NCBI RefSeq assembly: GCF_025370935.1
Contig: NC_133481.1
Span: forward strand, 8,603,708-8,667,707
Length of the DNA: 64,000 nucleotides
Direction: 5' to 3'
DNA from: Choristoneura fumiferana
Lineage: Eukaryota; Arthropoda; Insecta; Lepidoptera; Tortricidae
This document shows, piece after piece, positions 11,943 to 24,900 of this stretch; the stretch's first letter is position 1, and the number at the start of each line of letters is the position of its first letter. The position numbers were made by a program, and so were the translations under genes. Under the pieces are notes generated by a model that was not told the origin of the DNA, made no database searches, and saw only the letters and a list, made by a program, of their open reading frames with translations.

Positions 11943-14900
11943 GTAAGAATAAACGTTATTGTTCACTTAAACAATTACTTAAATTCGATGCTTACTTACG
12001 AGTCTTTAGTAGTAGAATTACTAGTAATTTAGTAAAACATTTCAGCCACAACGGGTTGGTACGGTAACTGGGTGGCTCACAAAGCTCATAATGCTTTTAC
12101 CGTTAAAAAGTTGGCAGAACTCATGAAGAGCCAAGACTGTCACTCAAGGCTTATGCTTAACTCTACAAAAAGTATGACTTAAATCGTGTTGCCGTTAATG
12201 TGATACTAACCTAACCTGTGCGTGTATTTTTGATACTACCTCAAACTTTAAGGGTAGTTAGTGAAGGTCCTAATTATCACATTTTATTACATTTTAGTAA
12301 AAGAAATAGACTTATTATTTTCCTTATAAAATTAATTAGCACGCAATGTGACGTGATACTACTTTGTTTTTGTTCCAAACGTCGCACTTGTTGGCGTGAC
12401 AGCTGTCACAGAACGCTTCTTTCGCGTATCAAATTATTGTACGCATTGCTGCTCGAAAATATTTCAAAAATTAATTACGCTCTGGTAGTTAATTCTAAAT
12501 TAAAAATTAAATCTTCGTCCAGTTACAGTTTGAGGTAGTATCAAAAATACACGCTGTAATTAGTTTCGCTTTTTTTTAGTTGTTGTTTAGCTGTTTTTAG
12601 ACATTGAACTTTAAAAAAAACAAAGTTGTTCGATACTTATAACTTATCCTTTGAATGTGGCTTAAATTTAGTCATGGAAGTATTCGAGATTATGTAGTTA
12701 TTTTATGCACTTCAGGATCAGCTTCGATTGTTCATCGCTCTTGTAAATCAGCCCTTTAATGACTTTTATGAGCCCCCATAGTACTACACATTCGAATAAA
12801 GCATAATCCTATGGGAATATGGGCTATCAGAGCCTACCACGTAGATCACATGATCGTTATTTTCCCTAATTCTTTACCAAATAAATAACGTACGTAACCA
12901 CAGTCAGCTGTAGATACGAATACCTAAAAGAATTAAACCTCCAAATGATATACATTTTCTTTGCAAAAAAATACATGCCTATATATTTTTGAGCTATTTA
13001 TCGATGTATATCAGCTACTGAAATTTTTACTCGTTTCGCTTTAGATCTCTAAAAGGCTTTTGATTGTTAAGAGTAAATAAAGTAAAACTATTGTGTACTG
13101 ACAGTGCTTCTAGCTACTCAAATTCTAGTTACTCAAATTTCGAATTATTGTTACCATGGGTAAAATCAGAACCAATAATAAAGGTCTAGATAAACTTTTA
13201 AATAAACGTTAAATATCAACCAACACAGGCTATTTACACACATTTAATTTTATAGTTTTCTGCTTTGACTTTAAAACGGTACCGCGGTACCGAAAACTGG
13301 AATGTTACGAGAAAACTATCAATTATGAAGTTTGAAGTGAAATAACATAAATTGGAACAGAAGCTTGGAGCTTCATAACATTTGAAACCGGTCGCACTAA
13401 ATCAATTCTATTTTAGTTTTCTAACAAAGTCTGAAAACCGGCTCAGCTTATTATTTTTAACCGACTTCAAAATAAAGAGGAGGTTATCAATTCGGTTGTA
13501 TTTTTAAGTTTGTTACCTCAGAACTTTGTCTTTAATTAGGTCTCATAAGCACCAAATCAGGATCTGAGGATCCATCCTAATTTACATGGAAGATTATAAC
13601 GGCTAAGCTTGCTTCAGAATCAAATTCAGTAGGATTATATAAATGAATTAATTTGATTCTTATATATATATTGTATTATATAAGAATAAAATTCAGTACA
13701 AAATTCAGAAAGGATTAATCCTATCGGATTCCGTTAAATATCTTAATATCTTACCAGTATTAGTGAGGTTAACGTTTTTTTTATGGTAACAAGCAAAAAT
13801 TATTAATTTTTTTACCAAGTGCATGGTCATTCTGCGATTTAAGGTGTGGTGTTTTACTTAAATTATGATTATGGACGATCCATTATCAATTACTGAGGGT
13901 GTAAAAATCACCCAGTACTATGAGTGGCTTGACTGCGTCCACAGCACGATTTGATTAGATTGATTAGATTCAGCTGAGTCGTTTTCATCATCTGATAACT
14001 CAAATTATTCTAAGAACTTATTATCTGAGATATCAGACGAAGAATATGCCAATCCTTATTATTGTGAACATATCTACTCGTTAGTTAAAGAGGCCGCTTT
14101 TTCATAAAAGACGTAAACTTTATTTTTGATTTTTTTTTCGGGCAGCAGTACATTGTGTGCAATAATTTGACACGAGAAAGAAGCCAACATGTGAAAGTTG
14201 TCACGTCTCAGCAATTACCTACGACGTTTTTAATAAAAACCATGTAGTGACATTGCGTTCTAATTTATTTTATAAGGAAAGAAAAGTCGTATTTTTTAAA
14301 GAAACAAAATATGAATTATTTTAATTAGGGATTTTACTAACTACCCTTAAAGTTTGCGTTTATTACAAAGATGCACGCTGCCATACTATAGATAAATAAG
14401 TCATGCTGCTTGGTCCACTGGGCATCGCAGGTTTCACCCACATCATTGAATTGGTCTTATACTTGTACACAGATGCGTGGGTTTCCCCACGTGGTTTAAG
14501 ATCCTTTTACTGAATATATTATGGAAAACCTCAAGATTTTCACACATAGTACGTAGAATTTAGTATATTTTGAAAGCCGCGGTCTATGTAGAATATTTTT
14601 TTATCTGGCCAATATTCAGTATATTCAGTATATTTATTTCCACAATTTACATTGTGTCAGACAATAATACATATATCTATAAACATGGCATGTATATTAC
14701 AGCATATTATGAACACAACACTTAATTCTAGCACACAAATTAACAATACCATAAAATTTGAGCCTATTATATTTGAAATAGGTATGTAGCATTTATTGGT
14801 TACCAAAATATTTGCACAATTAACATTTCTAAAACATCAAGCAACTTAATTATGAAAAAGTTCAGAATGTATAATCAATTCATTAAAGATGACGTCATTA

Positions 14901-17900
14901 TACAAAAAATGGTCAAGTGCAAGTCGGACTCTTACATGAAGGGTTCAGTAAAAGTTTTTCTTAAAATTCTTCTAATATAAGTTTTTTTTGCTGACTGTAC
15001 CTTATGCCCCGTTACCAAAGTACTCGTCAAGACGAATCAAACGAGTCCAGACTCGATGCCGTCGTGTCGTTTATCACAGAGTTCCTATGGTCACCCGCTA
15101 GCTTTATCATCAGATCAACTCCATGTCATAATAATATTGCATTGTCATCGGATTCACTGCAAATAACCTAACCATAAAAATTTCACTTTTAATACAAGCT
15201 TTTTTGCTGACTGTACTTTTTGTTGACTGTACTTGCATTGTCATCCAAACTACATTTGCATACCAAATTTCAAGTTGATACTATTAACCGTTGAAGAGTT
15301 CCGTCCTGCGAAGACGATCCTGGCTAGACTATCAGGATGTCACTACTAGATTATTGTATTGTCACGCGATTTACATATGTATTCCAAATTTCAAGTCAAT
15401 CTGACTACTGGAAGTTGGCCAAATTTAACTTGCAGGATTTGACTACAGACAGACAGACAACGGGACAGGTGAAACTAAATAAAAGCCTGTAATAAATATA
15501 ATGCTTGTAATAAGTTTTTGATAAATAATTCATTTTAAATATAAGCTTTTTTTGCCGAATGTACTTTTGTTGACTGTACCTGTAATGTTGATTGTCGTCT
15601 AAACTACATATCTGTACCAAATGTACAGTCGGTACTATTAACTATTGAGGAATTCCCATCCTGCAGAGACTATCCAGGCAGGACCACCAAGATGTCACTA
15701 CCAGATAATTGTATTGTTACCTAATTTACATAAGTCTGCCAAATTTCAAGTCTATCGGACCATTGGATGGAAGTGGGTCAAAATGTGCTTCCAAGATTTG
15801 ACCCAAATAAACAATAAAAAAAAACAAACAGGGCAAGCTAAAGAAAAGCTAAAAATATCGCCGAAATGTAAGCACTTTGTGCAAGTACCTATTTCGAATA
15901 AAAAACAATTTGAATTCTCATCCTCTTTGGTTCTGGCTGTTTGCTTCTGAAACCTTTGCCCGCGCCGCGCGGCTCAAAAAAAATGGCTGTCAGGGCGGTT
16001 CATTCGCGGGAAATAAGGCGGCCTACTAATGTTGTGTAATTAAATAATAAGAAGCTCGACTAGTGTGAATATTTTTTTTTTTAATTTTAAACTGTATTAT
16101 AAACCTTGTAAATAGAGTTTAATACTTAGTATGATTTTTTTAGTGAAAAAAAAAACAATAGGTAAACATAGTGATTAGTACGGTGCGGATTTGGCGAGCG
16201 CTTTATCAAAGTTGAATAAACTACTCAAACTATATTATATTATCGAAGCTTTATAAAACATCATTAAAATCGCAAACTTAAAGGTAAACATTCAAACGGC
16301 ATAGGGCCGTTGCTAGGTAACAACCTTGGCTGCCTAGCAACGGCTAACGACGCTGAAAAAAACACGTTTTTTGGTTGGAGACCCCCTTTAATTTCTAACT
16401 TTATTTTATTTTATAGCATATTTTTTTATAGCAGCCACAGTAACACTTAATCTGTGAAAATTTCAACTGTCTAACTTTTACGGCTTAAGAGATATAGCCC
16501 TGTGACAGACGGACGGACAGACAGACGGAAAGACAGGCAGACAGACAGACAGCGGAGTCTCAGTAATAGGGTCCCGTTGGCACCCTTTGGATACGGATCC
16601 CTAAAAAGATAAATTCGCCACGTTTTATGCGGTAGGCTCGGCTAACTTCTCGTGACCGTAAATTTTTAACTCCCTTTTACGCGGATGTCGTTTTCGACCC
16701 TCAAATTTTATCATACTGCTCCCACACGGCTTAATTACTGGGAACCGGCGGCGGTTCTACCTACAGGTCACAAATTATTACGATGGCATCATAATCGCCA
16801 GTAGGACAAACGGTGGTCTGAAATTTATTCCGTAAGTAAAGTTGACTGGCAAAGGAAACCTATTTGTCCCGAGAGGTCTCGCCACAAGCCACGGCGGTTT
16901 TAAATATGCTCGGCGAGCAGTTCGCATTTCATCATTAATGAGAAGTTTGGTCCGTTTTTGGTAAGGTAAGGTGCCTACTTCAAATTGACATTTTAGGGAT
17001 CCATTAGGTATAATTGGCAGATTTAAGTGTTTTTTTATTTATAGTGTAGGTCCATATAGTCATTATTCATTAAATTAAGAACGTATAAGAATCTTTTCAA
17101 ACTTGGTTTTATGGAATAAATTACGAGTTTCTTATGTCAAATTTTGATGAATATTTCTACCTTTTTATAATTACTATTATGAGGGTGACTTTTTTGTATT
17201 TCAAAGCTGTTTATATAAAAAGCAACTTATTTTTTATTTATTTTAAAATCATGAAGAGTGAAGATAATCATCATCATCACCATTCATCATGATGAGTGAG
17301 TGTGTAGATAATTTTATGTTAAGTTCAGAAAATGATCTAACTTCCAAATATAAACCGAGCAGATGCTATTTTTTTCACAGTTTAAATTAACTTCACGTGT
17401 ATGTATGCTTAAATATTTAATGCATTTTTCGGTCACTTTCTGGTATCCGATTGAGTTAAAATGGACATGATAGCAACGAATAAACAAATGTGATTAAATT
17501 TGTTTATATTTCTGCAAATCCGGCGACTCTACAATAATCTGGTAGTGAAGTTCTGGTGGTCCTGCCAAGATTGTTTCTGCAGGTCGCAACTTCTCAACGG
17601 TTAACACTATTGAATTGAAATTTGGTACCGAAATGTAGTTTAATTGTAGATGACAGTGCAAGTATGGTCAACAAAAAGTACCATCAGCAAAAAAGCTTGA
17701 ATGAAAAATGAAATTCTTAACAAAAAGTTATCGACACTGATTCCGTAACAAAAAATATTAAATCGAAATAGAGTCGATTAGGAATTTTGTTGACAAAACT
17801 ATGAGACTTGCTAAATGGTAGCGTGATTTGGCTCGAGCTTATTCATCTAGACTGTCTACGGCAGGGTTTCTCAAACTTATGGCTCCACGTACCCCTGTTA

Positions 17901-18866
17901 AAGTTTCTAGACGACAGTGAAACCCCTACCTCCCCCCCCTCCCTCAAAGAAAGTAATAAAACTGGCTATTGGAGAAACTAAGTTTATTTTTATTTCAATC
18001 ATCATGATAATATAATGTATATTATTTATTTCAATAAATCGTAACAAATATAGGTAAGATTCGTCTTGCCAACGAAAATACAAACTGAAACAAACAACAA
18101 CAAGTAACAAACAAATAAGTAACAAATTTGGAGTTGAAATAAAAAATACAAAAAGACTCCAAAACCCAATCTTAATCATCTTGCCAGTCTTGCAGCCACC
18201 ATCACGTAAACCTTGTCGCGAACCCCCTACCGTCGAATAGCGAACCCCTAGGGGTTCGCGTACCCCACTTTGAGAAACCTTGGCCTACGGAATCTAAAAG
18301 GGTACCTGCGAGTTCAGACGATATAAGTTGAGTGAATACGTGTCTCTTGGGCCTGCTGGGTGACCCAATTAAAACGAGACTCTCATTTTTCTATTGAAAC
18401 CTTCTTCAACTTTGAATGTGGAGAGTTTTTAAATTACTGTTGAACCAAACATATTTTTATTTTCACTTGGGCTTGGTTTTTTAAGGCTATGTGAATAATG
18501 TAAAGGATCCTGCATAATAAGAACATGCGAAGTTTCTTTCTTTAAACAACGGATTACCATGCCTCAAGAGAAACAACACATTTAACCAAGTATGGAAATG
18601 AAAGTAGGTATGTAGGTAGCTTGTCGTAGGTATGTATAAATTAGTTGCTTGTGGCCCTTTTGTGTTTAAGCAACGATATTGTCCTTCAGTTCTCTTACAT
18701 GGTCCTTAAGTGCCACTAGGTAATCACAGTTCGGTTAAACTTTATTTGGAATTACCCAATTGCAGATAAGTAGATATTGTTTGTTATTGGCATTGGATTA
18801 TCGTTCAAAACTGCAGACATGCTTAATATGGATTACGTTATCCCACTAATCGTACTATAATGTGTG

Positions 18867-18910
<44 letters not shown>

Positions 18911-21900
18911 TGTGTGTGTACAAAATAAGTACACACTACTCACAAACTTTCGCATTTATAAAATTAGTAGTTAGGATAATAAATTATTAAATAACGTAAT
19001 AATTGTATACACATTAAAATAATTAATCTCACAAATTTATAAATGTACCCACACAAAATTAGTTAATGATATGTTTTATTTTCCCTATCTAGAAAAGGTA
19101 TATACTTTGCCGCTTAAGATGCATTTTGACTGAAGCTATGTTGTTTGAAGTGAGTTTTACTGTATGTGAAGGGTCCACGGAAAGAACATGTCTAGTCACT
19201 TTTTTTTGAAAATGAGTTTTTTTTTTTTAATCGATTGGATGGCAAACGAGCCAACAGACAAACAACATTTATTTATTCGATACACATAAAAATACATAAT
19301 AGCAATAACATAATCATATACAAAAATAAAACATTAATCATAATTATAATAAAAAAAACAAATGCCAAAATGTACAGCTCACAAAGTACTATGACTTACC
19401 ATTGAATTAAATAATCTGAAAACAATTTATTGAATCAGGCGTTACTTTGCAGAGGTCCATATCAATGAACTAAAATAATTTCCTTGCTCACCCGCGAACT
19501 TACGATTGCTAAGCTTATGCAAAATATTTGTGTTCATGCAGTTCCTCCACCTCCACACTATACACACACAAATCACACAAACCCATCTATCACCACCACC
19601 ACACTACACTGACGCGTTTCGAACTCAACCAGAGCTCATCTTCAGAGTGACACAACCGTACACCATGCTACCAATTGACAGTTGTTGTTAGTTGTGTGTT
19701 GTGTGGTTGATGTCTAACAACTGGTAGCATGGTGTACGGTTGTGTCACTCTGAAGATGAGCTCTGGTTGAGTTCGAAACGCGTCAGTGTAGTGTGGTGGT
19801 GGTGATAGATGGGTTTGTGTGATTTGTGTGTGTTCTTACAGTGTGGAGGTGGAGGAACTGCATGAACACGCATATTGTGCATAAGCTTAGCTATCGTAAG
19901 TTCGCGGGTGAGCAAGGAAATTATTTTAGTTCATTCATCATCATCATCATCCCAGCCTATATACGTCCCACTGCTGGGCACAGGCCTCCTCATTAAACAA
20001 CAAAAAAACAAACAATAAAAAATCTATTTTTTGATCTTTTAAATAAATGGTAACCATAGTAATTGTTCGTAATGACTAACTTTCAAACCGCTATAACTCA
20101 AAAAGTTGCTTAGGTGACTAGACACGTTTTTTCCGTGGACCCTTCATTTTATTTACTTTTTGCCTTAGAAATTGTACAAAAAACGACATCAAAAGTATTT
20201 CCATACAAAATACAACTTATAGATCCTATCCATAAGTTTACTTTAGCGAGATCAAGTCGAAAACGTGAAATAAGTCAACCTCGATTTGGGATTACAATAA
20301 ACTAATTTGTCACCAAGTCCTCACGAGTAGAGTGGTGCATTTATTAGAAATTATTAAGTCACTAATACACGTCATTTCTGTGTAAATCCGGTATAATCAT
20401 TACTATTTAATAAGGTTGTGTCCTTGGTTTGAAGTATGGCTGCTAACCCTTTTTCGGAAGTTATTTCGCGACAGCGACATGGGCGCCACTGCTCACAGCG
20501 TTTTGAATACATTATAAGGCCAACAATACATTTTTAACATGTGTAGATAACATAAACGCTTTGAAGATTACCATACTTTCTTTTAGGGCTCTTTTTATAT
20601 GATGTATAAATTAAATAAATGAAATCCACGCATTCGTCTTTATGTCAACTAGGTACCTGCTCTACCTACGTACCTAAAGACAAAACCGGTGTTAAAGTAG
20701 TAGGAACCACGTCGACCCTAGTTTAGATTTTAGAGGGGGTGCGGTCGATTTTAATTAAAGTTTGCACTTTAAAGTTGAATAATTTGCAAACTAATCACTG
20801 AATCGAAAAATCGTCCTGGCAACCCCCCAATGGTTTTAAAAGATCTATCCAACGATACACTATAGGGTTAGTCGAGAAAAAAAAATCACCCCCATTTTAC
20901 GTCAATACAAACACTAACACAAACACAAATAACAAACACAACCTTTTAACAAAAACTTTTTTTACCTTTTTTTTATTCTATCACTTTGTGCGTGTCTGAT
21001 ATGTATCATCATCATCATCATCCCAGCCTATATACGTCCTACTACTGGGCACAGGCCTCCTCTCAGAACAAGAGGGCTTGGGCTATAGTTCCCACGCGGG
21101 CCCAGTGCGGATTGGGAACTTCACACGCACCATTGAATTGCTTCGCAGGTTTGTGCGGGTTTCCTCACGATGTTTTCCTAACCCCGGCTCGCACCTCTGA
21201 GTTTTTCGAAACTCATGTGAGGAATTATATTTGAAATTTACCACGAGCTTTGCGGTGAAGGAAAACATCTGATATGTATATTCATGCCAAATTACAGCTT
21301 TCTAGTAGAAACGGTCTCTGAGCTTAGCCGCGGACAGACAGACAGACGGACAGACATGGCAAAACTATAAGGCTTCCTAGTTGACTACGGAACCTTAAAA
21401 AATAGGAGATAGTTAATTTTCTTAAACCGGTGCTGTGTCCGGGGATACACATCAATAGGGCATATTAGGCCAAGCTCTGCGCAGGGGGCGACACTTGCAC
21501 AAACCATAAAGAAACCGCCATGACAACGTCAGTTCTCTTTATTTTGTCGCCATAACCTGCCATAACGGATCATGACCAAAGACCTATAGAAACCATGACA
21601 TATTTATGAGTAACAAAATAAATTATATTTACATCGATAGTAGCGATAGAGCTATATTTCAAAAAAATAATTTAAATAATATGATATTACGGCATCCTAC
21701 GAACATTTAAGATACTCAAAACAATAAACCATAAACATATAGTATGTGCTAGTGCTGCACTCTGACGGGATAAAATTGCAGTAATATTCCCTATTAGTAT
21801 AGCGACTATTGTATACTATGAAATGTTCCACAATTATATTAAATATATTGATCCGGATAACTCACGTCTTAAATCGAGTTTTGCTCGACATGTTTCGGGC

Positions 21901-24900
21901 TAATCCGTAGCCCTTCGTCTTCGGAGCAACGCGACTTAGCGGCTGCGGCAACACTGCGCACTGCGCGCCGCCGCTCTGCTCGCGCGACTGACTACCCGAC
22001 GAAACTGACACCGGCACACAACTACCCGCGTTTTCATCATCATTTTCATTAGAATTGTCAAATTAATGTAGGGTAGCACACAACACTAACAACATCGCTC
22101 TGTAAAGGTACGTTCACTCACACCGATGACGCAGCACGAGTATTTAACACCCTATCAAATCTGATATAGTACTTGCGAGAGAGAAATTTTTCGCTGCGAA
22201 TTAAGACGTGTGTTATCCGGGTCAATATATTTAATATGAGTCAGTCTCACGGTAGTTTCACGTTCAAAATGTTCCACAATTGACTGAGTATAATCGGTGA
22301 ACATACATAAAAAACCGGGCAAGTGCGAGTCGGATTCGCGCACCGAGGGTTCCGTGCACATTTATAGGTATGTAAACGGGAATTGTATCTTGAAGATATT
22401 TCTCGATTTTTCCGAGTGATTTAATACATCCAGTGTATGCGGAGCTCTACTCTTAAGCAAAATGTACGCAGTGCAGGGTCAGATTAAATTGGTCATTAAT
22501 ATTTACAGACAGACATAAAAAAACAAAATATTCAGATTTTTTTCGTTGGTTGTGTTATAATAACTACCTTCATACCAAATTTCAAGTTTCTAGGACAACT
22601 GGAAGTGCCCTATAGGTTTTCAGTGCACTGCTATTTGTATGGAAACACGTTGTTTAATGACTGTAACTTTTGATTGCGTTGACTTAGTAGTTTGATTTTT
22701 TCAAAGAACCGCAAATTTGAGTATTTAATAAAAAATGAAGTTTGGATACTAATTAATCACTTGGTCGGGTATAGCTTGCCATTATTCATAATGTCCGGGC
22801 ATAATATAATATACAAGATATCCGGAATAAAGTTGTAGGAGCTTTAAGAGCTCGGGGTGGCTAGTGGAGGGGATACATTTGCGCATCTGTCAACTAACAA
22901 GCCAATGGCGTGACGGCCGCGCGCACTCTCCTACGCCCCCTCCCGCGTCCCCCACTGCTCCGCCGCCAATTTGGTCCGTATTTCGCTCACTGCGCAGTTA
23001 TGTCACCAGGAGCTCTTTTTACGTACAAATCAACGCACGTATGAGGAAGAGTTTAAAACCTAAATGTCAATAGACAGACAGACATGGCGAAACTATAAGG
23101 GTTCCGTTTTTGTCATTTTGGCTCCGGAACCCTAATCAGAGTACAGTTCTGTTTAAATTTAGCTCTTCTAATTTCTGAACTCATTTAAAGTCAAAACAGA
23201 ATTCTAGGGAAAATAAGAAAAGTTTTAAGACTCGACAATGGTATCAAATCACCCATCAAATAAATCTAAATCATAAATTAGAAAAGTGTACTGAAAATAA
23301 ACGTCGACGGATTGTATTAGAGATTATTTTAATTATAGACTGAGCCTTGTCATTGCAAAATTGTCTACCTACATACTCGCCCTCTTTTAATGTCAATCAG
23401 GCGAGGAAGTCTTAGTAGGATATAAATAGCTCATCAAAGGGTAAAATTGGAACATTTCAACAATGGTTGAAATTGAGTACGCAATTATCTGATTGCGTTT
23501 AATATATGGGTTTATCAATATAATATATGGGGCTAGCAGATTGTTCATCCACTTCGCCAGCTCTGGTACATTTATTTTTACTACACCTTCACATTAGGTT
23601 ATTAATTTAAACTAGGTTTTTTGCCCTATTAGTTATGGGTCCAAACTAAATTTATAATAAACTATACGTTTATTGTTCAACCTTTTTAATGACCCAAAGA
23701 TAAGGCTTTCTGCAGTGTTAAAAATATGACATACTAGCTCATTGCCCGTGGCTTCGCCCGCGTGGAATTCGGTTATCACGCGCTGTGTCTTCGGGAACTA
23801 TGCATTTTCCTTTCTATGACAAAAATCACGTCAATCCGTCGCTCCGTTTCGACGTGAAAGACAGACAAACATAAAAACATACAAACACCCACGCTTTCGC
23901 ATTTATAATATTAGTATGGATTTAACAAGTAGTTCTAAGTTCAAATTGCAATGCATGTTATGATGAGATCTGTATCGTACCTACTGGACACTTTTTCGTT
24001 CCGAATTCAAAACCTCTCCACTTGCAGGAGACATTTGATCATTGTCTGGCATTTTTGGTGACTTTTTAAAGATATAAAGGCGATGTACGTATAATTTTTG
24101 AGTAAAGGTTTTAATTGTGATTTTTTATATATTTTATTTATTTTGTTTGTTTTGTAAATGGGTAGGGTAGTTATATGTGGTTTTATTATAACCTTATGTT
24201 CTCGCTGCTGAGGTGAAAAATTGTATGTGTCACACGAGACTAAAGTTTTTTTTGCATCTTGTGTGTTTGAATCCCTCGCTGCTCTCAGGATTCTAACCTA
24301 AAATCACTCGCTACGCTCGTTATTCAATTATAGAATCCTTCGCTTGCTCGGGATTCAAATTCAACACTCGCAGCAAAAAACAACTTTGCTCTCTTGTTGC
24401 ACAAATAACTATTAAATAGATATCTATTTCACCTTCAACTAACCGAACTGGTTTTCGTGAGTTAATCTTTGCCACAAACGTTACGACCCGTATAGATGAA
24501 AACGAGAATTTCAGACTTTTATATACTTAAATACCTCGTATATTCATAAGTTTTGAGACGAGTTAAAACATCTTTCTTTTTCTCGAATACTATATAACAT
24601 ATTTAAATGAAATTTAGGCAGTAGATCAATTATTACATTGCGTAAAAAATAAAATATTGATTATTCAAAACGGCCGCCATTGTGCTGAACAGAGGTCTTC
24701 AATCGTGTGCGCGTCAATAGCGGCACAAACCTTTTCCAGTGGAATACCCTTCGCTTCTCTACACAGGGCTCGCTTGAGAAACACCAGATTTGGACCCTTA
24801 ATTTTCTTAAAAGAACGTTTAAGTAGTGCCCTTTTCTTCAACTGTAGGTCCTTACCTTTAGATCATATTTCAATATCCGCTTCACCAATATTCTGGAAAT

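Noticed and set aside
19506..19691. 61-codon open frame in the left arm of the palindrome
   Set aside because: Lies wholly in a foldback repeat, with low-complexity Thr/His/Pro content and no homology.
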